Source: DATCMU01 sp036563245
GTDB taxonomy: Bacteria > Pseudomonadota > Alphaproteobacteria > Rhizobiales > Devosiaceae
NCBI GenBank assembly: GCA_036563245.1
Contig: DATCMU010000006.1
Coordinates: forward strand, 61,785-125,784
Direction of reading: 5' to 3'
Length of the DNA stretch: 64,000 nt
Made by a program: the position numbers and the translations under genes. This document shows positions 43,912-53,526 of the stretch, one piece after another. The notes below the pieces were generated by a model. It was not told the DNA's origin. It did no database searches and saw only the letters and a program-made list of their open reading frames with translations. Position 1 is the first letter of the stretch. Each line of letters begins with the position of its first letter.

Positions 43912-46900
43912 ATGACTGAGACTACCGACGGCAAGCTGGAGAGACTGCTGGCTCGTGCCGAGTCGCTGCTGTCGTCCGAACCCGGGTTCGCCAACTTCAT
44001 GCTCCTTGCCGTAAGGGCGACCGACCCGCAGGATTTCGCGCCCTACAGCATTGAAGCCATCGAAGCGATCCTGCGGCGTTCCGCGGGCCGCCTCGGGGAG
44101 CGCAAGCCTGGCGAACACGTGATCGAGTTCTGGCATCCCGAGGGCTTCGGGGCCCCACGGGTGGACGTGATCGACATTCATGCCGAGGACATGCCGTTCA
44201 TCGTCGATTCCGTGGTGGGCGCCATCCGCGCCCATGGCGGACGGATTCGTCTGATCGCCCACCCGATCCTGCCCGTCGATACCAGGACCCATCCCTGGAC
44301 AGTCCTGTCGGAGCCGCCCCCCGGCGCACGTCTCGAAAGCTTCCTTCAGGTGCACATCGCACCGCTTGTGGACGACGAGGTTCGCGAAGCGATGCGGGCG
44401 GAGATCGACGCCGCGCTCACCGACGTCCGCCGCGCCGTGCGCGGCTGGCGGCCGATGCTGGAGCGGCTGCGCCAGATCGTGCAGGACTATCGCGAGACCC
44501 CTCCCAAGGTGCCGGCAGCAGTACTGGCGGAGTCCCTGCATTTCCTTGCCTGGCTGGCCGATCACAACTTCACCTTCCTGGGCATGCGCGAATATCGCCT
44601 GACGGGGAGCGACAGCGAGGCGCGCCTGGAACCGGTCGCCGAGTCCGGGCTGGGGATCCTCGAGGACCCCGCGTTCCTGTTTCTGCGCCATGGCGACGAA
44701 TATGTGGAAATGACCCGCCAGCATGTGCAGTTCCTGCGCGATTCCGAGCCGCTCATGGTGACGAAGGCCAATGTGCGCAGCCGGGTCCACCGGCGCGCGC
44801 ACATGGACTATATCGGGGTCAAGCTCTACGCCGGGCAGGGCACGCTGACGGGCGAACTGCGCATTGTCGGGCTTTTCACCTCGCAGTCCCTGGCCACGCC
44901 GCATGTCGAGGTGCCGCTGGTGCGGCGCAAGATTTCCGAGGTCATGCGCCGCGCCGCCCTCGATCCGGCCAGCCACGCGGGCAAGGCGCTGATGGCCGCG
45001 CTCGACAACTATCCGCGCGAGGAGCTGTTCCAGATCGCCGAGGACGAACTGCTCGCCTTCGCCTCGATCATCGCCAACCTGCCCGACCGGCCGCGCGTCC
45101 GCGTTCTGCCGCGCATAGACCGCTTCGACAATTTCGTCTCCGTGCTCGTTTTCGTGCCCCGCGACCGCTACACCTCAAGCGTCCGCGCCCGGATCGGCGA
45201 CTATCTCGCCGGGCAGTATGACGGACGGGTATCGGCCTACTACCCGCATTTTCCCGAAGGCGAACTGGTCAGGGTTCACTTCATCATCGGCCGCAACGGC
45301 GGCGCCACACCGCGCCCGGACCGCGACGAGATCGAGGCGCAGGTCACCGCCCTCACGCGCACATTCGGGGACAACCTGCTGTCCGCCGCCGCCGACCCCG
45401 CGGCGGTGGCCGACTACGCCGAAGCCTTTTCTCCCGCCTACGAAACGACCAGTTCCATCGAGGAGGGGCTTGCCGATATCGCGGTGTTCCAAAGCCTTGG
45501 CAACGATACCCAGATCGCCGCAAGGCTGACCGACCGCGACCGTAGCGACAGCGCGCTGAGCCTCAAGGTCTATCACATGCGTGCGCCGATTCCGCTGAGC
45601 GACCGCGTGCCGATGCTGGAGAATTTCGGCTTCCGGGTGATCGACGAGCGCACCTATCGCGTCAATCCCATGGACGGGATCGAGCGCTACCTGCATGACA
45701 TGCTCATTGTGCCCAATACGGGCGCGAGCATCGATTTCGACCGCCTCAGGCCCACGCTGGAATCGGCGATGCTCGCCGTATGGGGCGGACAGGCGGAAAA
45801 CGATCCCTACAACCAGCTCACCCTGCGCGCCGGGCTGCCCTGGGACGACGTGGCGATCTTGCGCGCGCTCGGGCGCTACCTGCGCCAGATTCGCTCGCGC
45901 TTCTCCCAGCACTATTTCGCCGCGACCCTCGCCACCCATGCCGACATCGCCGCTTCGCTCGCGGGCCTGTTCCACGTCCTGCACGACCCCAATTTCGAGG
46001 GCGAGCGCGAACCCACCGAAAACGCGCTGCGCCAGGCCATTGCGGCTGGCCTCGACCGTGTTGCATCCCTCGACGAGGACCGTATCGTCAGGCGTTTCCT
46101 CAACCTGATCGAAGCCTCGGTGCGCACCAATTTCTACCAGCGCGACGAAAGCGGCGCCCGCCGCCCGGCACTGGCCATCAAGTTCGACTCAGCCAGGGTC
46201 GACAGTCTGCCCGAGCCGCGCCCCTACCGCGAGATCTTCGTCTATTCGCCGCGCGTGGAGGGCGTGCACCTGCGGGGCGGCCCGATTGCCCGCGGCGGCA
46301 TCCGCTGGTCGGACCGGCCCGAGGACTTCCGCACCGAAGTGCTCGGCCTGGTCAAGGCGCAGATGGTCAAGAACGCTGTCATCGTGCCGGTCGGTGCCAA
46401 GGGCGGTTTCGTCCCCAAGCTGACCCCCATGGGTGCGGACCGCGAGACCGTTCTGGCCGAAGGCACCGCCTGCTACCGCATTTTCATCGGCGCATTGCTC
46501 GACCTCACCGACAACCTGGATGCCGACCGCGTTCTTCCGCCCCAGGGCGTGGTGCGGCACGACGGCGACGACCCCTATCTGGTCGTGGCGGCCGACAAGG
46601 GCACGGCCAGTTTCTCCGACACCGCGAATGACATCGCCGTGTCTCGCAACTACTGGCTTGGCGACGCCTTTGCCTCCGGCGGATCGGCAGGCTACGACCA
46701 CAAGAAGATGGGCATCACGGCCCGCGGCGGCTGGGAAGCGGTCAGGCGGCACTTCCGCGAGATGGATCGCGATATCCAGACCGAGCCGTTCACCGCGGTC
46801 GGGGTCGGCGACATGTCGGGTGACGTGTTCGGCAACGGCATGCTCCTGTCCGAACAGACCCGGCTCGTCGCCGCATTCGATCACCGCGACATCTTCATCG

Positions 46901-48678
46901 ACCCCGACCCCGATCCCGCCGTCAGCTTCGCGGAGCGCCGGCGCCTTTTCGAACTGCCGCGATCGAGTTGGCAGGACTACAATCAGGATCTGCTTTCGCG
47001 CGGCGGCGGCATCTACTCGCGCAATGCCAAGACCATTGCCCTGTCGACCGAGGCGCGCGCCATGCTGGGCATAACCGCGAACGCCACCACGCCGCAGGAC
47101 GTGATGAACGCCATACTTCGGGCCGAGGTCGACCTGTTGTGGTTCGGCGGGATCGGCACCTATGTGCGCGGCAGCGGCGAAAGCGACACCGAGGTCGGCG
47201 ATCGCGCCAACGACGCCATCCGCATCCGCGGCCAGGATGTCAGGGCGAGCGTCGTGGGCGAAGGCGCCAATCTGGGCGTCACCCAGAAAGGCCGCGTCGA
47301 ATACGCCCTTGGGGGCGGGCGCATCAATTCCGACGCCATCGACAATTCGGCCGGGGTCAACTCGTCCGACCTTGAGGTGAACATCAAGATCGCCCTGTCC
47401 ACGCTTGTCCGCAGCGGCCAGATGACCATCGAGGCGCGCAATGCCTATCTGGTCAAGATGACCGACGAGGTGGCCGGCCTCTGCCTGCGCAACAACTACC
47501 TGCAGACCCTCACGCTCTCGCTTGCTGAGCGCGAAGGCACGGCTGGCCTTCCCGATCACATCGACCTGATCAATGCGCTGGAATCCACCGGCCAGCTCAA
47601 TCGCGCGCTTGAAGACCTGCCCGACGACACCACGCTTGGTGAACGCAGCGCGGCGGGACAGGCACTGACCCGGCCCGAACTCGCCGTGCTGCTGGCCTAT
47701 GCCAAGAACACACTCTACGCCAGCCTGGCGTCCTCCGTGGTGCCCGACGATCCCTATCTGTCCAAGGAACTGTTCCACTACTTCCCCGAGCGACTGAAAC
47801 AGGATCATCCCGAGACCATCGAGACCCACCGACTGCGCCGCGAAGTGATCGCCACGGTGCTGGCCAACGCCATGATCAATCGCGGCGGCCCGGCATTCGT
47901 GCACAAGATGACCGCGGCGACCAGCGCGGACGCGGCCCAGGTTGCCTGCGCCTATGCCACCGCGCGCGACGCGTTCGGCCTGCAGGAACTCAATGCGTTG
48001 ATCGACCGGCTCGACAACCGCATGAGCGGGGCAACCCAGCTCGCGCTCTATGCCGAGGTGCAGTCGCTCCTTGTGGGACAGACGCTTTGGTTCCTGCGCA
48101 ACGTCATCTTCGAGGATGGCATCTCGCCGGTCGTGGAGCGCTATGCGCGGGGCGTCAATCAGGTACGGGCGGCCCTGCCAAGCCTTTTGCCGCAAGGCCT
48201 GTCGGCCAGCATCGCGGAGCGTGCCGCCGAATACGAGAAAGGCGGCGCGAGTCCGGAAATGGCCCGCCGCATTGCAGAGCTCTCGGCGCTCGCGCTCGCC
48301 TCGGACATCGTTCTGGTGTCCGAAAAGACCGGCCAGCCGGTCAATGACGCGGCCCGGGCCTATTTCCTTGTGCTCGAGACCTTCAGCCTTGACCGCCTCA
48401 CCCACCTTGGCGGACGCCTGGCGCTTTCCGACCGCTTCGACCGCATGGCTCTCGACCGTGCCCTGGCCAACCTCGCACGCGCGCAGCGCGAGATCACCTG
48501 CGACGTGCTGGCTAGCGGGGAAGACCAGGCCGCCGGCAGGCTTGCCCGCTGGCGCGATGCCCGTGCCGCCGAGATCGATCGCAATGTGCGCATGGTCCGC
48601 GATCTCACCGAAGGCGATCTCACGGTGTCGCGGCTGACGGTCGCGGCCGGGCTCTTGTCGGATCTGGTGCGGACATGA
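43912..48678 (+). CDS. NAD-specific glutamate dehydrogenase, large (GDH-180) type
   Basis: Oxidative deamination of glutamate to 2-oxoglutarate, feeding the TCA genes of this window. 1588 residues from the ATG at 43912 with GAGGGGG upstream; an in-frame ATG at 43873 has no ribosome site. The long N-terminal regulatory part (about 1-690) precedes the catalytic domain with RGGIRWSDRPEDFRTEV and the catalytic-lysine motif VPVGAKGGFVPK. A long C-terminal helical part (VVGEGANLGVTQKGR region onward) completes it. The length is typical of this class. The next gene overlaps its stop. Confidence 0.96.
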   Translation: MTETTDGKLERLLARAESLLSSEPGFANFMLLAVRATDPQDFAPYSIEAIEAILRRSAGRLGERKPGEHVIEFWHPEGFGAPRVDVIDIHAEDMPFIVDSVVGAIRAHGGRIRLIAHPILPVDTRTHPWTVLSEPPPGARLESFLQVHIAPLVDDEVREAMRAEIDAALTDVRRAVRGWRPMLERLRQIVQDYRETPPKVPAAVLAESLHFLAWLADHNFTFLGMREYRLTGSDSEARLEPVAESGLGILEDPAFLFLRHGDEYVEMTRQHVQFLRDSEPLMVTKANVRSRVHRRAHMDYIGVKLYAGQGTLTGELRIVGLFTSQSLATPHVEVPLVRRKISEVMRRAALDPASHAGKALMAALDNYPREELFQIAEDELLAFASIIANLPDRPRVRVLPRIDRFDNFVSVLVFVPRDRYTSSVRARIGDYLAGQYDGRVSAYYPHFPEGELVRVHFIIGRNGGATPRPDRDEIEAQVTALTRTFGDNLLSAAADPAAVADYAEAFSPAYETTSSIEEGLADIAVFQSLGNDTQIAARLTDRDRSDSALSLKVYHMRAPIPLSDRVPMLENFGFRVIDERTYRVNPMDGIERYLHDMLIVPNTGASIDFDRLRPTLESAMLAVWGGQAENDPYNQLTLRAGLPWDDVAILRALGRYLRQIRSRFSQHYFAATLATHADIAASLAGLFHVLHDPNFEGEREPTENALRQAIAAGLDRVASLDEDRIVRRFLNLIEASVRTNFYQRDESGARRPALAIKFDSARVDSLPEPRPYREIFVYSPRVEGVHLRGGPIARGGIRWSDRPEDFRTEVLGLVKAQMVKNAVIVPVGAKGGFVPKLTPMGADRETVLAEGTACYRIFIGALLDLTDNLDADRVLPPQGVVRHDGDDPYLVVAADKGTASFSDTANDIAVSRNYWLGDAFASGGSAGYDHKKMGITARGGWEAVRRHFREMDRDIQTEPFTAVGVGDMSGDVFGNGMLLSEQTRLVAAFDHRDIFIDPDPDPAVSFAERRRLFELPRSSWQDYNQDLLSRGGGIYSRNAKTIALSTEARAMLGITANATTPQDVMNAILRAEVDLLWFGGIGTYVRGSGESDTEVGDRANDAIRIRGQDVRASVVGEGANLGVTQKGRVEYALGGGRINSDAIDNSAGVNSSDLEVNIKIALSTLVRSGQMTIEARNAYLVKMTDEVAGLCLRNNYLQTLTLSLAEREGTAGLPDHIDLINALESTGQLNRALEDLPDDTTLGERSAAGQALTRPELAVLLAYAKNTLYASLASSVVPDDPYLSKELFHYFPERLKQDHPETIETHRLRREVIATVLANAMINRGGPAFVHKMTAATSADAAQVACAYATARDAFGLQELNALIDRLDNRMSGATQLALYAEVQSLLVGQTLWFLRNVIFEDGISPVVERYARGVNQVRAALPSLLPQGLSASIAERAAEYEKGGASPEMARRIAELSALALASDIVLVSEKTGQPVNDAARAYFLVLETFSLDRLTHLGGRLALSDRFDRMALDRALANLARAQREITCDVLASGEDQAAGRLARWRDARAAEIDRNVRMVRDLTEGDLTVSRLTVAAGLLSDLVRT

Positions 48679-50033
48679 GCAAAGCGGAGGGCCCGCTCAC
48701 CAGGCCGGCGACGCGTCTGGGCGTCTTTTCGTGGATGCTTTTCGACTGGGCGGCCCAGCCCTATTTCACGCTTTTGATTACCTTTATCTTCGCGCCCTAC
48801 TTCACTGCCCATGTGGCCCCCGATCCCGTCACCGGCCAGGCGATATGGGGGCAGGCGATGGGGATAGGCGGACTGATCATCGCGGTTCTGGCGCCATTGC
48901 TCGGCGCGCTCGCCGACACAAGCGGCCCGCGCAAGCCCTGGATCGGGGCGTTTTCGGTGCTTCTGGTCGCCGGAGCAGCGCTGCTCTGGTTCGCCGCGCC
49001 CGGCGAGGGTTCGCCCGTAACGCTGACGCTGATCGCCTTCGTTGTCGGCCTGATCGGACTGGAATTCGCCACTGTCTTCACCAATGCCATGATGCCCAGC
49101 CTGGTGAGCCGCGCCGAATTGGGCAAGCTTTCCGGCTCGGGCTGGGCGCTGGGTTACGTTGGCGGAGTAATCTCCCTGTTCATCGTACTGGGCCTGATGT
49201 CGGCCAATGCGGATACCGGCCGGACCCTGTTCGGCCTTTCACCCATATTCGGGCTCGACCCGGCCACTCATGCCGGCGACCGCGCCACCGGCCCCCTCAC
49301 CGCGGTCTGGTATCTCATCTTCGTGATCCCGCTATTCCTGTTCACCCCGGACGTGCCAAGGGCTCCCGGCCAGCACATAGACCTGGGCGCCGGCCTGCGC
49401 AGGCTGAAGGCAACGATCAGGGAACTCCCCCGGCGGCGTTCCTATTCGGCATTCCTGGTCACCTCGATGTTCTATCGCGACGGCTTGAATGGCCTGTTCA
49501 CCTTCGGCGGCATCTATGCCGCGGGCGTGCTTGGCCTGAGCATCATCCAGATCGGCGTCTTCGGTATTCTGACCGCGGTGCTCGGCGCCATCGGAGCCTT
49601 TGTCGGCGGGCGGCTCGATGCGCGCTTCGGCCCGCGCTCCGTGGTCTTCTGGGGGTGCTGGCTGCTGGTGCTCGGTTCCGGGCTGATCGTATCCACCACG
49701 CCCACAAGCGTGCTGTTCTTCATCCCGGTCCAGATCGCCAGCCTGCCGCTCGTCGTCTTCTACGTCGCCGGTGGGCTGATCGGGGCGGTGGGCGGCGCGC
49801 TCCAGGCAGCCTCTCGAACGCTTCTGGTCGATCAGGTCGGCCCAGACGAAGCGACCGAAGCCTTCGGCCTTTATGCCCTGACCGGACGCGTCACTTCCTT
49901 CATCGCGCCACTCTCGGTCGGCGCGGTCACTGCGCTGTCCCAGAGCCAGCGGATCGGCATCCTGCCGATCGTGGTATTGCTCGTGCTCGGCGCTATCGGC
50001 CTCGCCCTGGTGCAGGAAAAGGCAAGAGGGTAG
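48675..50033 (+). CDS. MFS transporter, UMF1/Atg22-like
   Basis: 452 residues with about 12 membrane segments. FSWMLFDWAAQPYFTLLITFIFAPYF near the start and LGALADTSGPRKPW between segments 2 and 3 are typical of the UMF1 family (vacuole-effluxer Atg22-like). Substrate unknown; amino acids are plausible from the family and from the coupling to glutamate dehydrogenase, whose TGA overlaps its ATG (ATGA). Convergent with purH. Confidence 0.88.
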   Translation: MSKAEGPLTRPATRLGVFSWMLFDWAAQPYFTLLITFIFAPYFTAHVAPDPVTGQAIWGQAMGIGGLIIAVLAPLLGALADTSGPRKPWIGAFSVLLVAGAALLWFAAPGEGSPVTLTLIAFVVGLIGLEFATVFTNAMMPSLVSRAELGKLSGSGWALGYVGGVISLFIVLGLMSANADTGRTLFGLSPIFGLDPATHAGDRATGPLTAVWYLIFVIPLFLFTPDVPRAPGQHIDLGAGLRRLKATIRELPRRRSYSAFLVTSMFYRDGLNGLFTFGGIYAAGVLGLSIIQIGVFGILTAVLGAIGAFVGGRLDARFGPRSVVFWGCWLLVLGSGLIVSTTPTSVLFFIPVQIASLPLVVFYVAGGLIGAVGGALQAASRTLLVDQVGPDEATEAFGLYALTGRVTSFIAPLSVGAVTALSQSQRIGILPIVVLLVLGAIGLALVQEKARG

Positions 50034-50104
50034 CCCGCACTCCCGCTCCTCTCGGCGTCAACCAGACAGACCAGATCCATCCTGGCCCTGGCCGCCCTGG
50101 ATCA

Positions 50105-50129
50105 CGCGTCTTGATGGCATCAAGACGTG
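50105..50129 (-). terminator. Hairpin between convergent MFS and purH genes
   Basis: CGTCTTGAT, GGC loop, ATCAAGACG: a perfect 9-bp stem (50107-50127) 8 bp after the purH stop on the minus strand. No T-run on either strand, so it may act only as a 3'-end stabiliser. Confidence 0.5.
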
Positions 50130-50136
50130 ACATGCC

Positions 50137-51732
50137 CTAGTGCCGGAAGTGCCGCATCCCCGTGAACACCATGGCGATGCCGGCCTCGTCGGCGGCTTCG
50201 ATCACCAGGTCGTCACGGATCGAACCGCCCGGCTGGATCACGGCGGTGGCGCCAGCCTCGACCGCCGCCATCAACCCGTCCGCGAACGGGAAAAAGGCGT
50301 CCGACGCCACCACGGAGCCTTCGGTCAGCGCGCCCTTGAGCTTGAGGGCCTTGGCGGCATCCTTTGACTTGCGGTGCGCGATGCGCGCCGAATCCACCCG
50401 GCTCATCTGGCCCGCGCCAACGCCGACGGTCGCGCCATCCTTCACATAGACGATGGCATTGGATTTCACGTGCTTGGCCACGATGGCGGCGACCCTGAGA
50501 TCGGCCATTTCCTGTTCGGTCGGCGCGCGTTTCGTGACGACCTTGAGTTCGCAATCGTCGACATTGCGATTGTCCGGCGTCTGCACAAGCAACCCGCCCG
50601 TGACCGAACGCACCGTCAACCCGTTGGCCTTGGTATCGGTGAGCCCCCCGGTCAGAAGAACCCTGAGGTTCTTCTTTTCCTCGAACATGGCAAGCGCCGC
50701 CGGGGACGCGCCAGGCGCGATGATCACCTCGGTGAACACCTTGACGATTTCGGCCGCCACATCCGCGTCTATCTCGCGATTGAGCGCAACGATCCCGCCA
50801 TAGGCCGAGACCGGATCGCAGGCCAGTGCCTTGGTATAGGCCTCGGTCAGGCTTTCCCCTGTCGCCACCCCGCACGGATTGGCGTGCTTGATGATCGCCA
50901 CCGCCGCAGACCGCTTCGGATCGAATTCGCACACCAGGGCAAAGGCCGCGTCGGTGTCGTTGATATTATTGTACGACAAGGTCTTGCCCTGCACCTGTTC
51001 GGCGGTGGCAACGCCGGGTGCCTTGTCGCCGTTGCCGTAGAACGCGGCCCATTGGTGCGGGTTCTCGCCGTAGCGCATTTCCTGAATCAGCTTGCCGCCA
51101 AAGGTGCGCCAGGGCATGGCCGGGGTGTCGAGCACTTCGGCGAACCAGTTCGAGATCGCCGCATCGTAGGCCGCGGTGCGCGCGAAGGCCTTGGCGGCAA
51201 AACGCTTGCGCTCCTCGATCGGCACCTCGCCGTTTTCCGTCAGGTGGCGCGCCACCGTGTCATAGTCGGCCGGATCGACCACCACCGTCACGTCGCGGTG
51301 GTTCTTGGCGGCCGCGCGGGTCATGGCCGGGCCGCCGATATCGATATTCTCGATCACCGTTTCGTAGTCCGCCCCCGAAGCGACAGTCTCGGCGAACGGA
51401 TAGAGATTGACCACGAGCAGATCGATGGTCGGGATCTGGTGCAGCCGCATCGCGCTGCGATGGGCCTCGTTGTCGCGGATGCCCAGCAAGCCGCCATGTA
51501 CCCTTGGGTGCAAGGTCTTCACCCGGCCGTCCATGATCTCTGGGAAGCCGGTGATCTCGGCAATATCGACCACCTGGATATCCTCTTCCTCGAGAGCCCG
51601 GCGCGTACCGCCGGTTGAGACGAGTTCGATACCCAACTGCGAGAGCTTGCGGGCAAAAGGGACCAGTCCGGTCTTGTCCGAAACGGAAACCAGCGCCCGC
51701 CGCACCTTCAGCTTGCTGTCGGTATGCACCAT
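50137..51732 (-). CDS. purH: Bifunctional AICAR transformylase/IMP cyclohydrolase
   Basis: Last two steps of purine synthesis. 531 residues from the ATG at 51732 with AGGACAG upstream; an open extension to 51894 has no similarity. The N-terminal MGS-like IMP cyclohydrolase domain has RRALVSVSDKTGL, STGGT and KTLHPRVHGGLL. The C-terminal transformylase has LIQEMRYGENPHQ, IKHANPCGVA and VVASDAFFPFADG. It is followed inward by the heparinase-like gene upstream on the same strand, 76 bp away. Confidence 0.97.
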   Translation of the reverse strand: MVHTDSKLKVRRALVSVSDKTGLVPFARKLSQLGIELVSTGGTRRALEEEDIQVVDIAEITGFPEIMDGRVKTLHPRVHGGLLGIRDNEAHRSAMRLHQIPTIDLLVVNLYPFAETVASGADYETVIENIDIGGPAMTRAAAKNHRDVTVVVDPADYDTVARHLTENGEVPIEERKRFAAKAFARTAAYDAAISNWFAEVLDTPAMPWRTFGGKLIQEMRYGENPHQWAAFYGNGDKAPGVATAEQVQGKTLSYNNINDTDAAFALVCEFDPKRSAAVAIIKHANPCGVATGESLTEAYTKALACDPVSAYGGIVALNREIDADVAAEIVKVFTEVIIAPGASPAALAMFEEKKNLRVLLTGGLTDTKANGLTVRSVTGGLLVQTPDNRNVDDCELKVVTKRAPTEQEMADLRVAAIVAKHVKSNAIVYVKDGATVGVGAGQMSRVDSARIAHRKSKDAAKALKLKGALTEGSVVASDAFFPFADGLMAAVEAGATAVIQPGGSIRDDLVIEAADEAGIAMVFTGMRHFRH

Positions 51733-51808
51733 GTTGTCTGTCCTGTCCGAGAATTCCGGGCCGCTGCTAGCACGGGCGGGCGCGAAAGGAAACCACTCCC
51801 TTGCCCGC

Positions 51809-53497
51809 TCAGGAATCGTGACGCGAGAATATCCACGACACTTCCCGGTCACCGTCCGCCTGCACCTCGAGAACGATCTGCGACGAGCGCGCAAGGCCGA
51901 AATGCGCGGTATGGCGCACGCTCTCCTCGATCAGCGCCACCGCGCCCTCCCAGACAAAGGCCCATTTGCGGCCCGACTTGAGCTGGATGTTGATCACGTG
52001 CTGGCCCTGCACGCGCTCGACCTCGGCACCCGGCGCCAGGTGGAAGCGGATCACGCAATGCCCCGATGGGCGGCGGCCTTGGGGCACGACCAGCCGATCC
52101 TGCCCGACCAGTGTGTTTCCGCCTGCGATCAGCGTCAGCCTGCGCTCGATTCCGACGCCATGCCGGTCGAGATAGGCATCGCAGACCATCACCAGTCCGG
52201 CGGCCTCCGGGTCGGCCCTGACGCTTGGCCGCGGGCCGATCGGGCTCAGGTATCCGGCCAGCGGCCACCTGTCGTGGACATTGGCGTTAGACTCGTCGTC
52301 GATCGTCAGGCCCGAATGCGCGATCGAGCGCCGGAACACCTCGCCGCCTTCCCACAGCCCCGCCGGCGCCGGTCCGCAATTGCCCACCACCAGTTCATGG
52401 CCATGGCTGAATTCGAACGCCAGCGCGCTCGCGTGCGCCCGCGCCGAGAACGCCAGGGGCGGAACGTGACCGGAATCCGCCACGACGACGCTTTGCCCGC
52501 CGACCAGCACCCCGTATCCGCCCACCGTGCCCGTACCGGCCCGGCGTTCGGTGCTCTGGGCCTGGACGGAATGCACCAGGTCCACCTGCAACGGACCGCA
52601 GCCGTTGAAATAGGCGGGCTCGCCCGTACCCAGCATCAGGCTGTCGAGCGCCCTGTGCATGGCGTCCAGCCGTTCGCCAAGCGCCTGCGCACGGTCCGGA
52701 TGGCGCCGCGACAGCGCCTGGCGCACGGTAACCAGCTGGGTGAGCAGTACGAACTGGACCCCGGGGCCCCTGGACAGATGCATGCCGTCGGCGCTGAACT
52801 GCTCGCCGATCAGCTTCATGATCTGGGTATACCAGCGGTCGACGCCGCTTTCGCCCTCGCTCGAAAGCGCCACCGCAAGAAGTGCGGCCACCGCGAGCAG
52901 CCGGTCGACCGGTTCGGTGGCCAGGCGCCAGCGGATCCTGAGGGCATGTATCTGCGTATTCAGCGAACGCTTGATGGCCCGCGCCTCATCCGGATTGGCG
53001 CCGTCGAGCAACAAACCGATATGGCGCAGCCAGTTCAGGACACGTCGGGCGGAAAGCCCGATCTGCCAGGATTGCGGATCGAACGCACCGTGGCGGCCGA
53101 TCCAGTCCAGCACCAGCATCACGGCAAACCGCCGCTCGCCCCCGTCACGGGCGTCGCGGAAGTGCCGCAACCAGGAAAAGACATGCAATTCCTCGAGCCA
53201 GTCCTCGTGCTCGATCTCGATGGCAAAAGGCGAGACGCCGCCCGTATCGACGATCCGGGACGCCAGCAGATAGCGCCCCGCCATCATCTCGCGCACCGAT
53301 TCGCGATCGGTGGGCCTGAAGTCGGACAGGGCCGGAATGAAGTCGCCTTCGTTGAACCCGGTCCAGGTCCATCTGACCCCCGGACTCGTCATCACCGCGT
53401 CTGCAAGCCGGAGAGCGTATCGCTCTGCCAGGAAACGCCACACGTCCAACACCAGCCTGCATCCCCACCCCAGTGCGGCGACATTAGCACCTGACAA
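51809..53497 (-). CDS. Heparinase II/III family protein
   Basis: 562 residues from a TTG at 53497; no start has a good ribosome site, and the similarity may begin a few residues further in (near VLDVWRFLAERYALRL). An all-alpha toroid N-terminal part (about 60-330, with FSWLRHFRDAR and the GPGVQFVLLTQLVTVRQAL stretch) precedes a C-terminal beta-sandwich (about 340-560, SGLTIDDESNANV, GVGIERRLTLIAGG). No signal peptide is visible. The family contains polysaccharide lyases, but in Hyphomicrobiales this copy sits with purH and rsmB and its substrate is not known. Confidence 0.82.
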   Translation of the reverse strand: MSGANVAALGWGCRLVLDVWRFLAERYALRLADAVMTSPGVRWTWTGFNEGDFIPALSDFRPTDRESVREMMAGRYLLASRIVDTGGVSPFAIEIEHEDWLEELHVFSWLRHFRDARDGGERRFAVMLVLDWIGRHGAFDPQSWQIGLSARRVLNWLRHIGLLLDGANPDEARAIKRSLNTQIHALRIRWRLATEPVDRLLAVAALLAVALSSEGESGVDRWYTQIMKLIGEQFSADGMHLSRGPGVQFVLLTQLVTVRQALSRRHPDRAQALGERLDAMHRALDSLMLGTGEPAYFNGCGPLQVDLVHSVQAQSTERRAGTGTVGGYGVLVGGQSVVVADSGHVPPLAFSARAHASALAFEFSHGHELVVGNCGPAPAGLWEGGEVFRRSIAHSGLTIDDESNANVHDRWPLAGYLSPIGPRPSVRADPEAAGLVMVCDAYLDRHGVGIERRLTLIAGGNTLVGQDRLVVPQGRRPSGHCVIRFHLAPGAEVERVQGQHVINIQLKSGRKWAFVWEGAVALIEESVRHTAHFGLARSSQIVLEVQADGDREVSWIFSRHDS

Positions 53498-53526
53498 TGC
53501 TGTGAAAAGCCCCGGCTGGGGATAAG

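Noticed and set aside
46189..48405. 738-codon frame antisense to glutamate dehydrogenase
   Set aside because: Overlaps a fully conserved catalytic domain and shows no motif of its own.
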